Below, piece after piece: positions 40,607 through 49,008 of a DNA stretch of 64,000 bases; position 1 is the stretch's first letter, and each line of letters begins with the position of its first letter. Source of the stretch: Geopsychrobacter electrodiphilus DSM 16401 (GTDB lineage: Bacteria; Desulfobacterota; Desulfuromonadia; Desulfuromonadales; Geopsychrobacteraceae); contig NZ_ARWE01000001.1 in assembly GCF_000384395.1 (NCBI RefSeq), positions 3,198,501 to 3,262,500 of the forward strand, given 5' to 3'. Under the pieces are notes generated by a model that did not search any database, was not told the origin of the DNA, and was given only the letters and a program-made list of their open reading frames with translations. A program made the translations under genes and the position numbers.

Positions 40607-43600
40607 CTAACGGCACGTTAAACCAATGCACCTTCCCGAATTGAAATCCAATACTCGCGAATGCCCTGCGTTTCCCGTAGGAATTTGCACTCCCTTCGGG
40701 ACGATAAACGTAACAGCATGCGCTCCGAAAAGTCCTGCCGGGAATTCCATTTCCCCAAGAACTACATAGTATTTCAATCCCACGCTGAAAAAAGCATCAG
40801 ATCTTTTGCCGCTAAGGTTCCGCCAAGTGTCAAAGTCCCGCTCAGTCGCCAAACGCAGTAATCCCTTCGCAATTAATTGGTCAAGGCCCGCTTCCCCAGC
40901 AGCCGGAAGATTAGATAATGTGACATTATCTGGGGGTCTCGTCTTTTGGTGCATAATTGCACCCCTTGCACCGATTTCTAGATTTCCATTATCTGCCAGA
41001 TAATAATTCCCAACAGTTCGGTTGAATACCTGAGATATCACCGCATCTGCATTAACCGCTTCATTTCGAGTGATATAAAAATAGCCACACTGATTTTTAC
41101 TCCCCCCACTGGAATTCAAAATGGGCACTCTTGAATCAAGTCCAGCCAGTTCTTGACGTAGGTATCCGGAGACGAAAACGCCCGCAATTTTAGTTCGAGA
41201 CGACGAATGGATTGACCATACCGATGGTTCATAGGCTCCAAGTGCTAAAACGACAAATTCGTCGGGTTCGTCGATATAAACATCGAACCGAGTTGCTTCA
41301 TGACCGGAGCGGTCTATTGACTTTCCCATTTTACGACCGTGGTAAGCCCCCCCGACATATAGTCGATAGTCGGCTGGCAGACGCTTTCTGAACAGAAGAG
41401 ATTGATCAACAATTTGGGGGAGCTTTTGGGGGAGCTTTTGGGGGAGCTTTTGGGGGAGCTTTTGGGGCAGATTCTGGGGCGGACTTTTGGGTTTGCTGAC
41501 AGGCAAGGTCGGTCGGGATGGCACCGGAACTTTCACCAAAGGCGGCGCAGCAATAGGATGGAACTGACCTTTCCGAGGACTAAAAATATGGCTCCGATAA
41601 GCATTTCTTCCAAGAGCAAACAGAAGGAGTAAACCCAGAACAGCCAACGTTATCCAGAGACTGTTTCGGTTCTCAGACTTCATTGCTCGATAGGGCGCCC
41701 GGGAACCCGGAGAGGACGTACCCTGTCCCCGAGTTGCCTCTCCTTCTAATCTGCGATGCTGTGCATATGCTGACTTCTCCTTTGCACCCAATGGGCGGTC
41801 TTTAACAACAAAAGTATCTGGCTTTTTCAAACCCTTCGGCGGGATTTTTTTCTTTGGCGGCGGAGCCAGCCAAGCAACCAAAAGAAAGACCACCCCAGCC
41901 GCTATAAGGGCAAGGATATTCGCAAGTTGACCTAAAGAGGTAAAATCGAGTACCACCAGTTTTACAGCGGCTGCTACCAGCAAAAGAGCACCGCATCCCC
42001 ATAAGGTTCTGGATGAGCTTTTGGTCCCCCACCACGCCATGACTCCTCCGCAAACAGCCCACATTAGGGACACTATTGCGGGAAGATTCATTCTGCCCAA
42101 ATCTAGAACCGTCATGACTCGGGCTGGACCCAGAAGACGCAAAAGAGTCGCTTGCAACACCATTGCCCCGGAAAAAATTGGAATAATTTCTAAAAATACA
42201 AGTTTCTTTTTTTCTTCGAGGTGAAGAAATGCTGGAAAAATAAACAGATAGACAAGGGCAAGAATTTCAAAAGAAACTGCCAATAGAGATCGTTCGATGT
42301 GCAGAGTAACAGCGAAACCGAGCCCTAATACGATGAGATAATAATTGCACGGCCAAACCACTTCGCTGATCCATATTCTCTCCCCCAAACCAAAACGGTT
42401 TGCGCTCAAGCCGATCATTGCCGCAACTGTCCATACACATGCTCCAAAAAACAGAGGCTCAACTCCTACGGCCTTGGCTGATTCAAGTATCCATGGCAAA
42501 AGCGTCATTGGAAGCAGGCCAAGGGCCAAAGATCGTCCATCCCTCGGTCCCAGCGATCCTTTTGCTGTCAAGACAACACCTCCAACAAACACAAGAGATG
42601 TCAGTAAAAGAAAGAGCAAAGGAAACAGCTGAGCAGCTTCCTTGGCGGCCCAGTATCCGACAACAAGTACCAATAAAACTGCAATGGCCGTAATACCTTG
42701 CTGCCATGCACGCTTTCTAGCCCATACGGCCATACCACAGGTCGTTGCCAATAGCATTGCATAAGCAAATTGTGCTATGAATTTGAAATTGAAGCGCTCC
42801 AATTCAATGCCAACAGCCAACATCGTCCAACCGACTGCAAACCCACCAATAATCAGGCTTAATTTAAGTTTTTGCCCCATTGCAACCAAGGCGGCGCCAG
42901 CCAGCAATACCACTGAAATCAAACGTTGGGCAAAAACTTCATTGAATCCTGCAGGCCCGCCAGAACCTTCCATCAAAGAATTCATCACTGTCAAAAATCC
43001 CAGCAGTAAAACAATTCCAGCAAGAACTTCCTTCTGATCGTGCATGAAACCAAGCCGAGGGGCCAATGCCAACAAGGTTACACTCAAGGCAAGGAATACC
43101 AGTGCCCAAGGCACCGTCGTCATGTACAGCAATATGGCCCCGAAAAGAAAAAAAACAGCCACAACCCCATGCAAGAAAGCTTCTTCTCTTTTGAGGATGT
43201 ATAACAGCGCACTTGCCCCTCCCCAAATTACGGCCAGGAGGATATATCCCAAAGCTCCCTCACGGTGGTAGCCGGGCGCGATACTGAGAGTCAGACAAGC
43301 TGCGACCCCTGGAAGGGAGATGAAATACAATTTGTCAAAACGACTCAACCACTTTCCAGAAACGGTTGTTCTTTCAATAAGAGGCATTGCCAGATGCAAG
43401 GCAACCAGGGCTAATAAAAGAGGCTGCATGACCGGATAGAACTCCGGTTGAAAAAACTCGGCGGTCCATCCGAAAAATAATGACCCAGCCAAGGTGAATA
43501 AGAAGCTGAGATGGATAAGGCCATGCCACCGTCGAAGAATTGTCATGGTGAAACTTAAAGCACTTACTGCCAGGTAATATCCATATACCGGGATCGGCGC

Positions 43601-44128
43601 CGGTGTTGACAAAGAAAAAGCGGGAGCCAAGAACGCGCCCGTCATTGCCAAAATTGCAATTGACATGGAGCTGGCATTAATAGCAAAAATTCCCGTTGCC
43701 AAAGCAACCAGGACAAGTAAGGACAACGCCTTGATCTCGCCGATATACCCGAAAAAACCGTAAGCACTATATGCGGTTAAATAGGCGACACCGGCAGCGG
43801 TTCCAGCCAAGGCCAGGTAAACCGCGCGTCCTTTTGAACGAGTTCGTATCAGGAACGCACCGGCAGCCAATGTTGCAGAAATAATAAATCCGCTTCCAAG
43901 CTTCAGCTCGGGTGAAATCTGGATTTGGATCATTGCATATCGCAGGAAAGCACCGATGCCGAGCAAAAGAAGTCCGCCGCCTACTTTTGCAGGCCAGTTA
44001 CCCGAAACCAGCCATGTCCCAAGTCCAATCGGGCGTTTCCAAGATCCTCGTTCTCCCCAGGATTCCGACAGGAAAAGACTTCCGAACAAAAGTACCATCC
44101 CAAAAAAAATCATTAATGAAATCATCAT
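40607..44128 (-). CDS. DUF2339 polytopic membrane protein with extra C-terminal domain
   Basis: About 1173 residues from the ATG at 44128, chosen because GAGGGGG lies just before it; an earlier TTG/ATG at 44155/44152 is possible. Residues ~1-760 are a DUF2339-type array of some 25 hydrophobic helices ending in VVFLLVAWLAPPPKKK, the usual end of the family. Here the protein continues: a basic linker, another TM helix (NSLWITLAVLGLLLLFALG, about 815-835), a Pro-rich stalk with four LPQK units plus LPQI (about 887-906), and a ~260-residue soluble domain with LALGAYEPSVWSIHSSSRTK and Cys pairs. Function of DUF2339 is unknown; an envelope role is inferred. Confidence 0.85.
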   Translation of the reverse strand: MMISLMIFFGMVLLFGSLFLSESWGERGSWKRPIGLGTWLVSGNWPAKVGGGLLLLGIGAFLRYAMIQIQISPELKLGSGFIISATLAAGAFLIRTRSKGRAVYLALAGTAAGVAYLTAYSAYGFFGYIGEIKALSLLVLVALATGIFAINASSMSIAILAMTGAFLAPAFSLSTPAPIPVYGYYLAVSALSFTMTILRRWHGLIHLSFLFTLAGSLFFGWTAEFFQPEFYPVMQPLLLALVALHLAMPLIERTTVSGKWLSRFDKLYFISLPGVAACLTLSIAPGYHREGALGYILLAVIWGGASALLYILKREEAFLHGVVAVFFLFGAILLYMTTVPWALVFLALSVTLLALAPRLGFMHDQKEVLAGIVLLLGFLTVMNSLMEGSGGPAGFNEVFAQRLISVVLLAGAALVAMGQKLKLSLIIGGFAVGWTMLAVGIELERFNFKFIAQFAYAMLLATTCGMAVWARKRAWQQGITAIAVLLVLVVGYWAAKEAAQLFPLLFLLLTSLVFVGGVVLTAKGSLGPRDGRSLALGLLPMTLLPWILESAKAVGVEPLFFGACVWTVAAMIGLSANRFGLGERIWISEVVWPCNYYLIVLGLGFAVTLHIERSLLAVSFEILALVYLFIFPAFLHLEEKKKLVFLEIIPIFSGAMVLQATLLRLLGPARVMTVLDLGRMNLPAIVSLMWAVCGGVMAWWGTKSSSRTLWGCGALLLVAAAVKLVVLDFTSLGQLANILALIAAGVVFLLVAWLAPPPKKKIPPKGLKKPDTFVVKDRPLGAKEKSAYAQHRRLEGEATRGQGTSSPGSRAPYRAMKSENRNSLWITLAVLGLLLLFALGRNAYRSHIFSPRKGQFHPIAAPPLVKVPVPSRPTLPVSKPKSPPQNLPQKLPQKLPQKLPQKLPQIVDQSLLFRKRLPADYRLYVGGAYHGRKMGKSIDRSGHEATRFDVYIDEPDEFVVLALGAYEPSVWSIHSSSRTKIAGVFVSGYLRQELAGLDSRVPILNSSGGSKNQCGYFYITRNEAVNADAVISQVFNRTVGNYYLADNGNLEIGARGAIMHQKTRPPDNVTLSNLPAAGEAGLDQLIAKGLLRLATERDFDTWRNLSGKRSDAFFSVGLKYYVVLGEMEFPAGLFGAHAVTFIVPKGVQIPTGNAGHSRVLDFNSGRCIGLTCR
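41414..41470. repeat. 12-bp tandem repeat encoding LPQK units
   Basis: Four to five head-to-tail copies of TTGGGGGAGCTT (plus strand), nearly identical, in frame within the DUF2339-fusion gene. Each copy encodes one LPQK unit of the periplasmic stalk. Copies can be gained or lost by slippage without a frameshift, so stalk length may vary between strains. Confidence 0.9.
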
Positions 44129-44290
44129 TGCCCCCTCTTTCAAAATCGCCATCAATTCAATATGGTAAAGACCGCTTACTTAACTCGCCGACTAAAACAA
44201 AAACAGCCCATCTCCGGCACAGGGTGATCCCTGACCGAAAACGGGCTGAATAGTTACAACAATGCGACACATGGATCCCCCTCCAAACAG

Positions 44291-44310
44291 CATTAAAAGC
44301 CTTTTTAATG
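44291..44310. other. Short AT-rich hairpin upstream of the DUF2339 gene
   Basis: CATTAAAA (44291-44298) and TTTTAATG (44303-44310) form an 8-bp stem with a 4-nt loop. It lies in the spacer between the DUF2339 gene and the deleted RAYT element. The rest of this ~210-base spacer holds a CAGCCC...GGGCTG pairing near 44203-44248 and presumably the DUF2339 promoter. No gene is visible. Confidence 0.35.
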
Positions 44311-44369
44311 AAAGGCAAATTAAAGTCAAATTAACTATTTGTCAAACTTTTTTCTATTCTTTGTATATT

Positions 44370-44799
44370 AGGGACACTTCCCCTACTTATCCTCTTTCTT
44401 CATCAATTCCCGCTATCATCCTGCCATGCCTAGAATCGCTCGCATCATTGCCCCCGGATATGCTCATCATGTCACCCGGCATGGTAACAACCGCGCACAG
44501 GTTTTCTTTGATAATGAAAACTACCTCTGGTCTAGCGCCCGAGCCCACCTTGGCGGTTCCCCCGATGAACGCTTGAAACTTACGGACTGGATCGATCCGG
44601 CAGAGCGCGAAGCCTGTGCCTTATTTGTAATGACCGAAGACGCTGCACACAACAACGCCATCCGCAAAGCCACCGGCACAGGTCGGCCGCTTGGAACAGA
44701 GGCTTTTGTCGATACTCTTGAGTATGAGTTGAACCGTGCAGTCAGAGTAAAAAAGGCTGGGCGACCGAAGAAGAACTCGTAAATGCGGGAAGTGTCCCT
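44370..44799. mobile_element. 430-bp internally deleted RAYT element
   Basis: Bounded by a perfect 13-bp inverted repeat, AGGGACACTTCCC at 44370-44382 and its reverse complement at 44787-44799. Inside is a shortened transposase frame. The ends belong to a different RAYT subgroup from those of the 1065-bp element. It is non-autonomous. Confidence 0.8.
44426..44782 (+). pseudogene. RAYT transposase with catalytic core deleted
   Basis: A 118-codon frame. The first 33 residues (MPRIARIIAPGYAHHVTRHG then NNRAQVFFDNENY) are a RAYT N-terminus. The remaining part (LWSSARAHLGG... to KKAGRPKKNS) is the C-terminal third of the same family. The HUH histidines and the catalytic Tyr, which lie between these parts in intact relatives, are gone, while the frame is kept. 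So the product, if made, could bind but not cut DNA. Confidence 0.8.
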
Positions 44800-44976
44800 A
44801 TTTTCCCCAGCGATGGAAAAGCTATAGGGGTCAGAAACAACCATCGGGGGCAGATTGTTTCCGTAGAGATTCTCCTTTTCCCGTATACATCCGGTAACGG
44901 TCAAAGGAGGGGTCGGTGGTCGGGAGGGTTGACCCGATACCGGATGTGCCGAAACCCTTAGCGCTGAAAAACTCTG

Positions 44977-45156
44977 CTAGATCAGCACGGGGCGGCAAAG
45001 ATTCTCAGCGGAATGGGTCCTCGCTGCGCAGTTTTCGCAGACAAACTGGGGATTTTCGAATACTTTGTCGATTTCTGGGGTTCGCGGCATATCTTTGAGT
45101 GCACAGGCGTGCAAATCACCATGTTTTTCCGGATTTGAACAATTGTTTTTTGGCAT
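44977..45156 (-). CDS. Small Cys-rich protein, 59 aa
   Basis: The start is fixed at the ATG at 45156 by AGGAG about nine bases upstream; the longer open frame has no ribosome site. The product is MPKNNCSNPEKHGDLHACAL... with Cys at 6, 18, 40, 43 and 54 and a CENC pair, plus His at 12, 16 and 48. This pattern suggests a small zinc or other metal site. There is no signal peptide or TM helix, so it is cytosolic. I do not know a named family. It lies downstream of, and on the same strand as, the SCO gene, beyond a terminator. Confidence 0.65.
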   Translation of the reverse strand: MPKNNCSNPEKHGDLHACALKDMPRTPEIDKVFENPQFVCENCAARTHSAENLCRPVLI

Positions 45157-45299
45157 CGTATTTTCTCCTGTATGAAACTGGAGCAAAAGACCTTGATATC
45201 TCAGCATAACCTGAAATGGGAGCCGACGTAAATCAGGCACAATACTCTGATCAAACGACCCTCGCGTATCCTGATTGAACAAGTATCCGAAGAATAACA

Positions 45300-45330
45300 G
45301 CCCTCGAAATCATCGCAGGATTTCGAGGGC
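45300..45330 (-). terminator. Stem-loop terminator after the SCO gene
   Basis: GCCCTCGAAAT (45300-45310) pairs with ATTTCGAGGGC (45320-45330), an 11-bp perfect stem with a 9-nt loop. On the minus strand it is followed by a T-rich tract (CTGTTATTCTT). It lies 50 nt beyond the SCO stop codon. Confidence 0.7.
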
Positions 45331-45379
45331 CTTGTTCCTGACGCTGCCGCGAAATTAGATCGCGGCGAACCACCCCGCT

Positions 45380-45955
45380 TCACTGGTCGGCGATCTGCTT
45401 GTACTCTGAGAGAAAATCTTTACCGCTCATGATGCCAAACAGTCTGATCCAGGTACCATTCTTCGGGTTGCGGATCATGTTCAGTGGATAGTGAGACATC
45501 TTGTCCGGGATGTAGGCATTGAAGGCCTTCATTACCTTGTGGATGTCGGCAGAAGTCCCGGTGAGAAAATCCCATCCGGGTTTTGCCCGGTAGCGTTTAA
45601 GGTAGTCCTTCATGATTTGCGGGCTGTCATGATCGGGATCGATGGTGATCGATATCAGCCGGGCGCTGCGACCCTCTTTGGCAAGTTTGCTCTGCAAATT
45701 TAAAAAACTGATCGACAGGAGCGGACAAATGGTTGTGCAGGTCGCGTAGATAAAATCGACGATTACCGGCTGATCGGTTTCGAGAAGCGCTTTGAGCGCG
45801 ACCCTTTCCCCATCCTGGTTGATCAGTTCCACATCAGGTACGGTGTAACGCGCAACTGAGCGTTGATAATGTTCTGCTGCAAATACAGGATGAGCAACAA
45901 AAGCCACCACAAGCAGCAGAGACAAGCAGATCAGATTGAGACTATTTTTGATCAT
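45380..45955 (-). CDS. SCO1/SenC-family copper chaperone (first copy)
   Basis: A periplasmic thioredoxin-fold copper protein that delivers Cu to the CuA site of cytochrome oxidase or controls its thiols. 191 residues from the ATG at 45955, with AGGAG ten bases upstream. A signal peptide ends at about VFAA (27). The copper motif is CTTICP (Cys73 and Cys77), and the distal His ligand is probably that of DKMSHYPLN. It is transcribed away from the NosL/ABC genes across a 470-bp spacer. A second, divergent SCO gene lies at 51.4 kb. Confidence 0.92.
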   Translation of the reverse strand: MIKNSLNLICLSLLLVVAFVAHPVFAAEHYQRSVARYTVPDVELINQDGERVALKALLETDQPVIVDFIYATCTTICPLLSISFLNLQSKLAKEGRSARLISITIDPDHDSPQIMKDYLKRYRAKPGWDFLTGTSADIHKVMKAFNAYIPDKMSHYPLNMIRNPKNGTWIRLFGIMSGKDFLSEYKQIADQ

Positions 45956-45999
45956 TATCAAAGAACTCCTTACAAATTAAGGGCCGTGATAAGCCCGAA

Positions 46000-46170
46000 C
46001 CTAGGAGGCTGTCTGACTATCCATGAGCCGGCTGCAAATCCGACGGCTTTGCCCAGATTTCCGCTCCTTTTTGGACCATAGCTACGGTTATAAGCCTGCA
46101 AACGACCGAAAATCTGATCTCACCCCTCCGAATTTTCGCTTCGGTCCGCATAGTCCGACAGCCGCCTAGG
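46000..46170. repeat. 171-bp MITE-like element with 21-bp inverted ends
   Basis: The left end CCTAGGAGGCTGTCTGACTA (46000 on) and the right end, read in reverse, CCTAGGCGGCTGTCGGACTA, match at 18 of the first 20 positions; the ends run to 46020 and from 46150. No reading frame of note lies inside. It fills much of the 468-bp spacer between the divergent SCO and Cys-rich lipoprotein genes. The remainder (46171-46423) shows nothing I can name apart from the expected promoters. Confidence 0.7.
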
Positions 46171-46423
46171 ATCACTCAACTTCCGCCATATCCAAGGGAC
46201 CTGCCAGAGCCAGGAAATGTGATCAATTCTCCTTCGCAGCTGCGGGATTAAATAATCGGTCGGACAGTGAAAGATGACGGCCTGCCTCTCTTCCGAAGTT
46301 ATCGGACCATAGGTCATCTAAAGAGTCTGAGAAACCATTGGACTTTCAATTGTAACATAAGATACCGTAAAAACTCTTCCGGGGCTGGGGTCAAAAAACT
46401 TAAAAAATCAGGAGATATCAGCA

Positions 46424-46876
46424 ATGAAAACGAAATGGATATTTACGTTTATTATTGGAACGTTGTTGATGTTCACCTATGGCTGTGCCCAGACTCCAGG
46501 GTCGGCTAACATGACGAAGATGGAAAACCACGGCGCACGAACGGACGTTCTTTACTCTTGCGCCTGTGGCGCCGGTTGTGATTGCAACACGGTTAGTACC
46601 AAACCCGGGACCTGCCGTTGCGGTAAGCCGCTGGAGTGGGGGCATGTGGTCAGGGTCGAAGGGGATGTCGCCCTGGTCTGTACCTGTGCCGAAGGTTGCA
46701 CCTGCAAGCAGGATGCTGCCGACCCTGGTAAATGTGGCTGCGGTAAACCGCTCAAGCGAGTTAGCCTGGCGGGGACCGGCTTGTTCTTCTGCAATTGCGG
46801 CGGAAGTTGTAGCTGCAATACGGTCTCCGGCGCAGCGGGAAAATGCAAGTGTGGGATGCCTTTGAAGCAGGAATAA
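46424..46876 (+). CDS. Cys-rich lipoprotein with three metal-binding-type repeats
   Basis: 150 residues. The signal sequence ends in a lipobox-like FTYGC (Cys21), so it is probably anchored in the envelope. Three repeats follow (about 44-68, 85-109, 122-146), each fitting C-x-C-x3-C-x-C-x9-C-x-C-G-x-P-L, for 18 Cys in all. The pattern resembles metallothionein-like clusters and suggests binding of several Cu(I) or other soft-metal ions. AGGAGA lies 9 nt before the ATG. It is placed between SCO and NosL genes, which supports a copper role. It is not a named family that I recognise. Confidence 0.85.
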   Translation: MKTKWIFTFIIGTLLMFTYGCAQTPGSANMTKMENHGARTDVLYSCACGAGCDCNTVSTKPGTCRCGKPLEWGHVVRVEGDVALVCTCAEGCTCKQDAADPGKCGCGKPLKRVSLAGTGLFFCNCGGSCSCNTVSGAAGKCKCGMPLKQE

Positions 46877-46982
46877 GCTGGTACAAATATCTCAAAGGCC
46901 GTTGGTCAAAACCTAAGAGGGCTCTTGACCGGATCGCTCGAGAAGGCTCTCCTGTTCTCTCAAATTTCATCACTCCGCTAAA

Positions 46983-47012
46983 GGATGCTGATGCTCCTTG
47001 CTATCAGCATCC
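46983..47012. promoter_or_regulatory. 10-bp hairpin upstream of the nosL-like gene
   Basis: GGATGCTGAT (46983-46992) pairs with ATCAGCATCC (47003-47012) with a 10-nt loop, between the Cys-rich lipoprotein and the NosL-like gene. It is followed by GATTTGG, not a proper T-run. It may be a weak terminator or an attenuator. Confidence 0.4.
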
Positions 47013-47066
47013 GATTTGGTGAGTAGATCAATCCGGGGTCCTTTTTTCAGGGCCGAGAGGGAAATT

Positions 47067-47531
47067 ATGCGACTGTCACTTTTATTCTTATTATTCCTTC
47101 TAATCAGTTCACCTCTCTGTGCCGAAACTCCGCCTAAACCTGACAGCAAGGCTCGTTGTGAGGTGTGCGGCATGTTTGTGGCGCCATACCCGCAATGGGT
47201 CTCAGTTGTGGAAATGACCGACGGACGTCATTTTTACTTTGATGGGCCCAAGGACATGTTTATTTACTATAAGAATCTGGCCAAATATCAGCCCGGGGCC
47301 AGCTACGACCAGGTGGCAAGTCTCTATGTCACGGAATACTATACGGCCAGCCTGACCTCAGCTACGGGGGTGTTTTTCGTCGAGGGGAGCAATGTGCCAG
47401 GACCGATGGGCATGGAACTGGTGCCTGTGGCTGGGCGTAAGACGGCCGAAATATTTCTGAAAGATCATAAAGGGGTCAAATTGCTTCTGTTTAATGGCCA
47501 CGAACTGCTTGATGCTCCGGCGGCGCCTTGA
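47067..47531 (+). CDS. NosL-like copper-binding protein
   Basis: 154 residues from the ATG at 47067, after GAGGGAA. A signal peptide ends near PLCA (19); the Cys there is not in a good lipobox, so the mature protein may be soluble. The NosL hallmark CEVCGMFV (Cys31, Cys34, Met36) and the FDGPKDMFIYY segment are present. NosL proteins bind Cu(I) and serve nitrous oxide reductase maturation, but no nosZ is in the window, so the target may be another copper enzyme such as an oxidase. It overlaps the next gene by 4 nt. Confidence 0.88.
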   Translation: MRLSLLFLLFLLISSPLCAETPPKPDSKARCEVCGMFVAPYPQWVSVVEMTDGRHFYFDGPKDMFIYYKNLAKYQPGASYDQVASLYVTEYYTASLTSATGVFFVEGSNVPGPMGMELVPVAGRKTAEIFLKDHKGVKLLLFNGHELLDAPAAP

Positions 47532-47854
47532 TCCGCAGTCAAGTTTATCTCAGCCTGATCCTGCTGTTGCTTGGAATCCTGGCCGGATTGACGGGATGGG
47601 CGAAGTGGACCTCGACACATTTTCTGAAACAGGATCTCCCGGCACGCAGGGAACTGGTCAGAGTTTTATCTCTGACCGACCTGGCGCTCTGGACGGAAGC
47701 GCGCTACACCCGCCACCCCTCCATGGCTGATCTTTTCAGCCCTTTTCAGGATCATCCTGGAGCCTTTGACCATTTTCCTGCGGGAAGTTTAATGATCCCG
47801 GCGGGGCCTCGCCCTGAAACCTGGCTGAAGGTGCGCCGCCAGGGAGAAGACTGA
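47528..47854 (+). CDS. Small single-TM hypothetical protein of the NosL-ABC cluster
   Basis: 108 residues starting with TTG that overlaps the stop of the NosL-like gene (TTGA). It has one TM helix (about 6-25) and a ~80-residue soluble part ending in a Pro/Gly-rich segment (FDHFPAGSLMIPAGPRP). It overlaps the permease start by 1 nt. Not recognised; its place suggests an accessory subunit of the ABC complex. Confidence 0.8.
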   Translation: MIRSQVYLSLILLLLGILAGLTGWAKWTSTHFLKQDLPARRELVRVLSLTDLALWTEARYTRHPSMADLFSPFQDHPGAFDHFPAGSLMIPAGPRPETWLKVRRQGED

Positions 47855-49008
47855 TGCCCAATCTCAAGATCCTTGAATACTCGCTGGCTTCTCTCTTGCG
47901 CCGTCCGGGGAAGACCTGCGCCATCCTGGTGGTCTACACCCTGATGATTGCGGTGCTCTCCTCCGTGCTCCTGTTGACTGAGGCCCTCAAGAGTGAAGCG
48001 ACGGCGACGCTTGCCGGCGGTCCGCAGCTTATCGTGCAGAGACTTATGGCGGGCAGGCATGAGTTGATTGCGGTCGCTGAGATCGATAAGCTGGCCAAGA
48101 TTCCGGGCGTCAAGGGAATTAAACCCAGGGTCTGGGGATATTATTACGATTCCCTTACCAAGATGAACTTCACCATGCAGGGAATCGACACTGCAGCGAG
48201 TCAATTAAGCCTGCTGTCCGGGCGCCTGCCACGTGGGGAGGACGAGTGCGCAATCGGTGCAGGCATTGCCGAGAATCGCCGGATCGGTCTGGAGGATGAC
48301 CTGATCCTGATCGATAACGCCACCCTGGGCAGGTCATTCACCGTGACCGGAGTCTTTACTGCCGCCTCGGACCTGCTGACCCAGGATCTGATTGTGATGC
48401 CGACGGAGACCTTACATCAGTTTTTCGGTATGCCCGAGGGCTATGCCACCGATCTGGCTGTCGAGGTTTACAACTCGAACGAGATCAATACCATCGCCGG
48501 CAAGATCAAGCTGGCCCTCCCTGATTCACGCCCCATCACGCAGAGTGAACTGTTGCGGACCTACCATGCGGTCTTCGACTGGCGAGGCGGGATGCTGCTG
48601 GCGCTCTTTTCCTCAGCGCTGATGGCCTTCTGTATTCTGGCCTGGGATAAGGCGACGGGACTCAGCGCCGGAGAACGGCGCGAAATTGGCATTCTGAAAG
48701 CGGTTGGCTGGGACACCAGCGATGTGCTGCTGCTCAAATTATGGGAGGGACTCGCCCTCTCGCTGCTGGCGTTTCTGGTCGGTTATCTGATGGCTTTTGT
48801 GCTGGTGTTCTTCTGGGGGGCACCGCTTTTGGGAAGCGTTCTGCGTGGCTGGTCGGTGCTTTTTCCGGCCCTGCATCCGACCCCCTTTATCGACCCCTAC
48901 CAGATAGCGACTCTAGCCTTTCTGACCATTGTCCCATATGTAGCAAGTACCGTCATCCCGGCCTGGCGGGCGGCGGTGACCGATCCCGATGAAGTGATGC
49001 GCGCCTGA
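47854..49008 (+). CDS. FtsX/MacB-type ABC permease
   Basis: 384 residues. One N-terminal TM helix (about 20-42), a periplasmic domain (about 45-235) and three C-terminal TM helices (about 250-270, 300-335, 350-375) form the FtsX layout of LolC/E and MacB, which act as mechanotransmitters rather than import channels. The cytosolic loop RREIGILKAVGWDTSDVL (about 270-287) is the coupling helix seen in the family. One-nt overlaps on both sides place it in a complex with the ATPase and neighbours. Substrate unknown. Confidence 0.92.
   Translation: MPNLKILEYSLASLLRRPGKTCAILVVYTLMIAVLSSVLLLTEALKSEATATLAGGPQLIVQRLMAGRHELIAVAEIDKLAKIPGVKGIKPRVWGYYYDSLTKMNFTMQGIDTAASQLSLLSGRLPRGEDECAIGAGIAENRRIGLEDDLILIDNATLGRSFTVTGVFTAASDLLTQDLIVMPTETLHQFFGMPEGYATDLAVEVYNSNEINTIAGKIKLALPDSRPITQSELLRTYHAVFDWRGGMLLALFSSALMAFCILAWDKATGLSAGERREIGILKAVGWDTSDVLLLKLWEGLALSLLAFLVGYLMAFVLVFFWGAPLLGSVLRGWSVLFPALHPTPFIDPYQIATLAFLTIVPYVASTVIPAWRAAVTDPDEVMRA

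Noticed and set aside
46120-46317. Minus-strand frame of 65 codons running into the MITE
   Set aside because: Its 3' part is inside the repeat element and no ribosome site or homology was recognised.
46887-47029. Open plus frame (SWYKYLKGRWSKPKRALDR...) between the Cys-rich lipoprotein and the NosL-like gene
   Set aside because: No start codon or ribosome site and part of it is the hairpin; cannot be told from chance.
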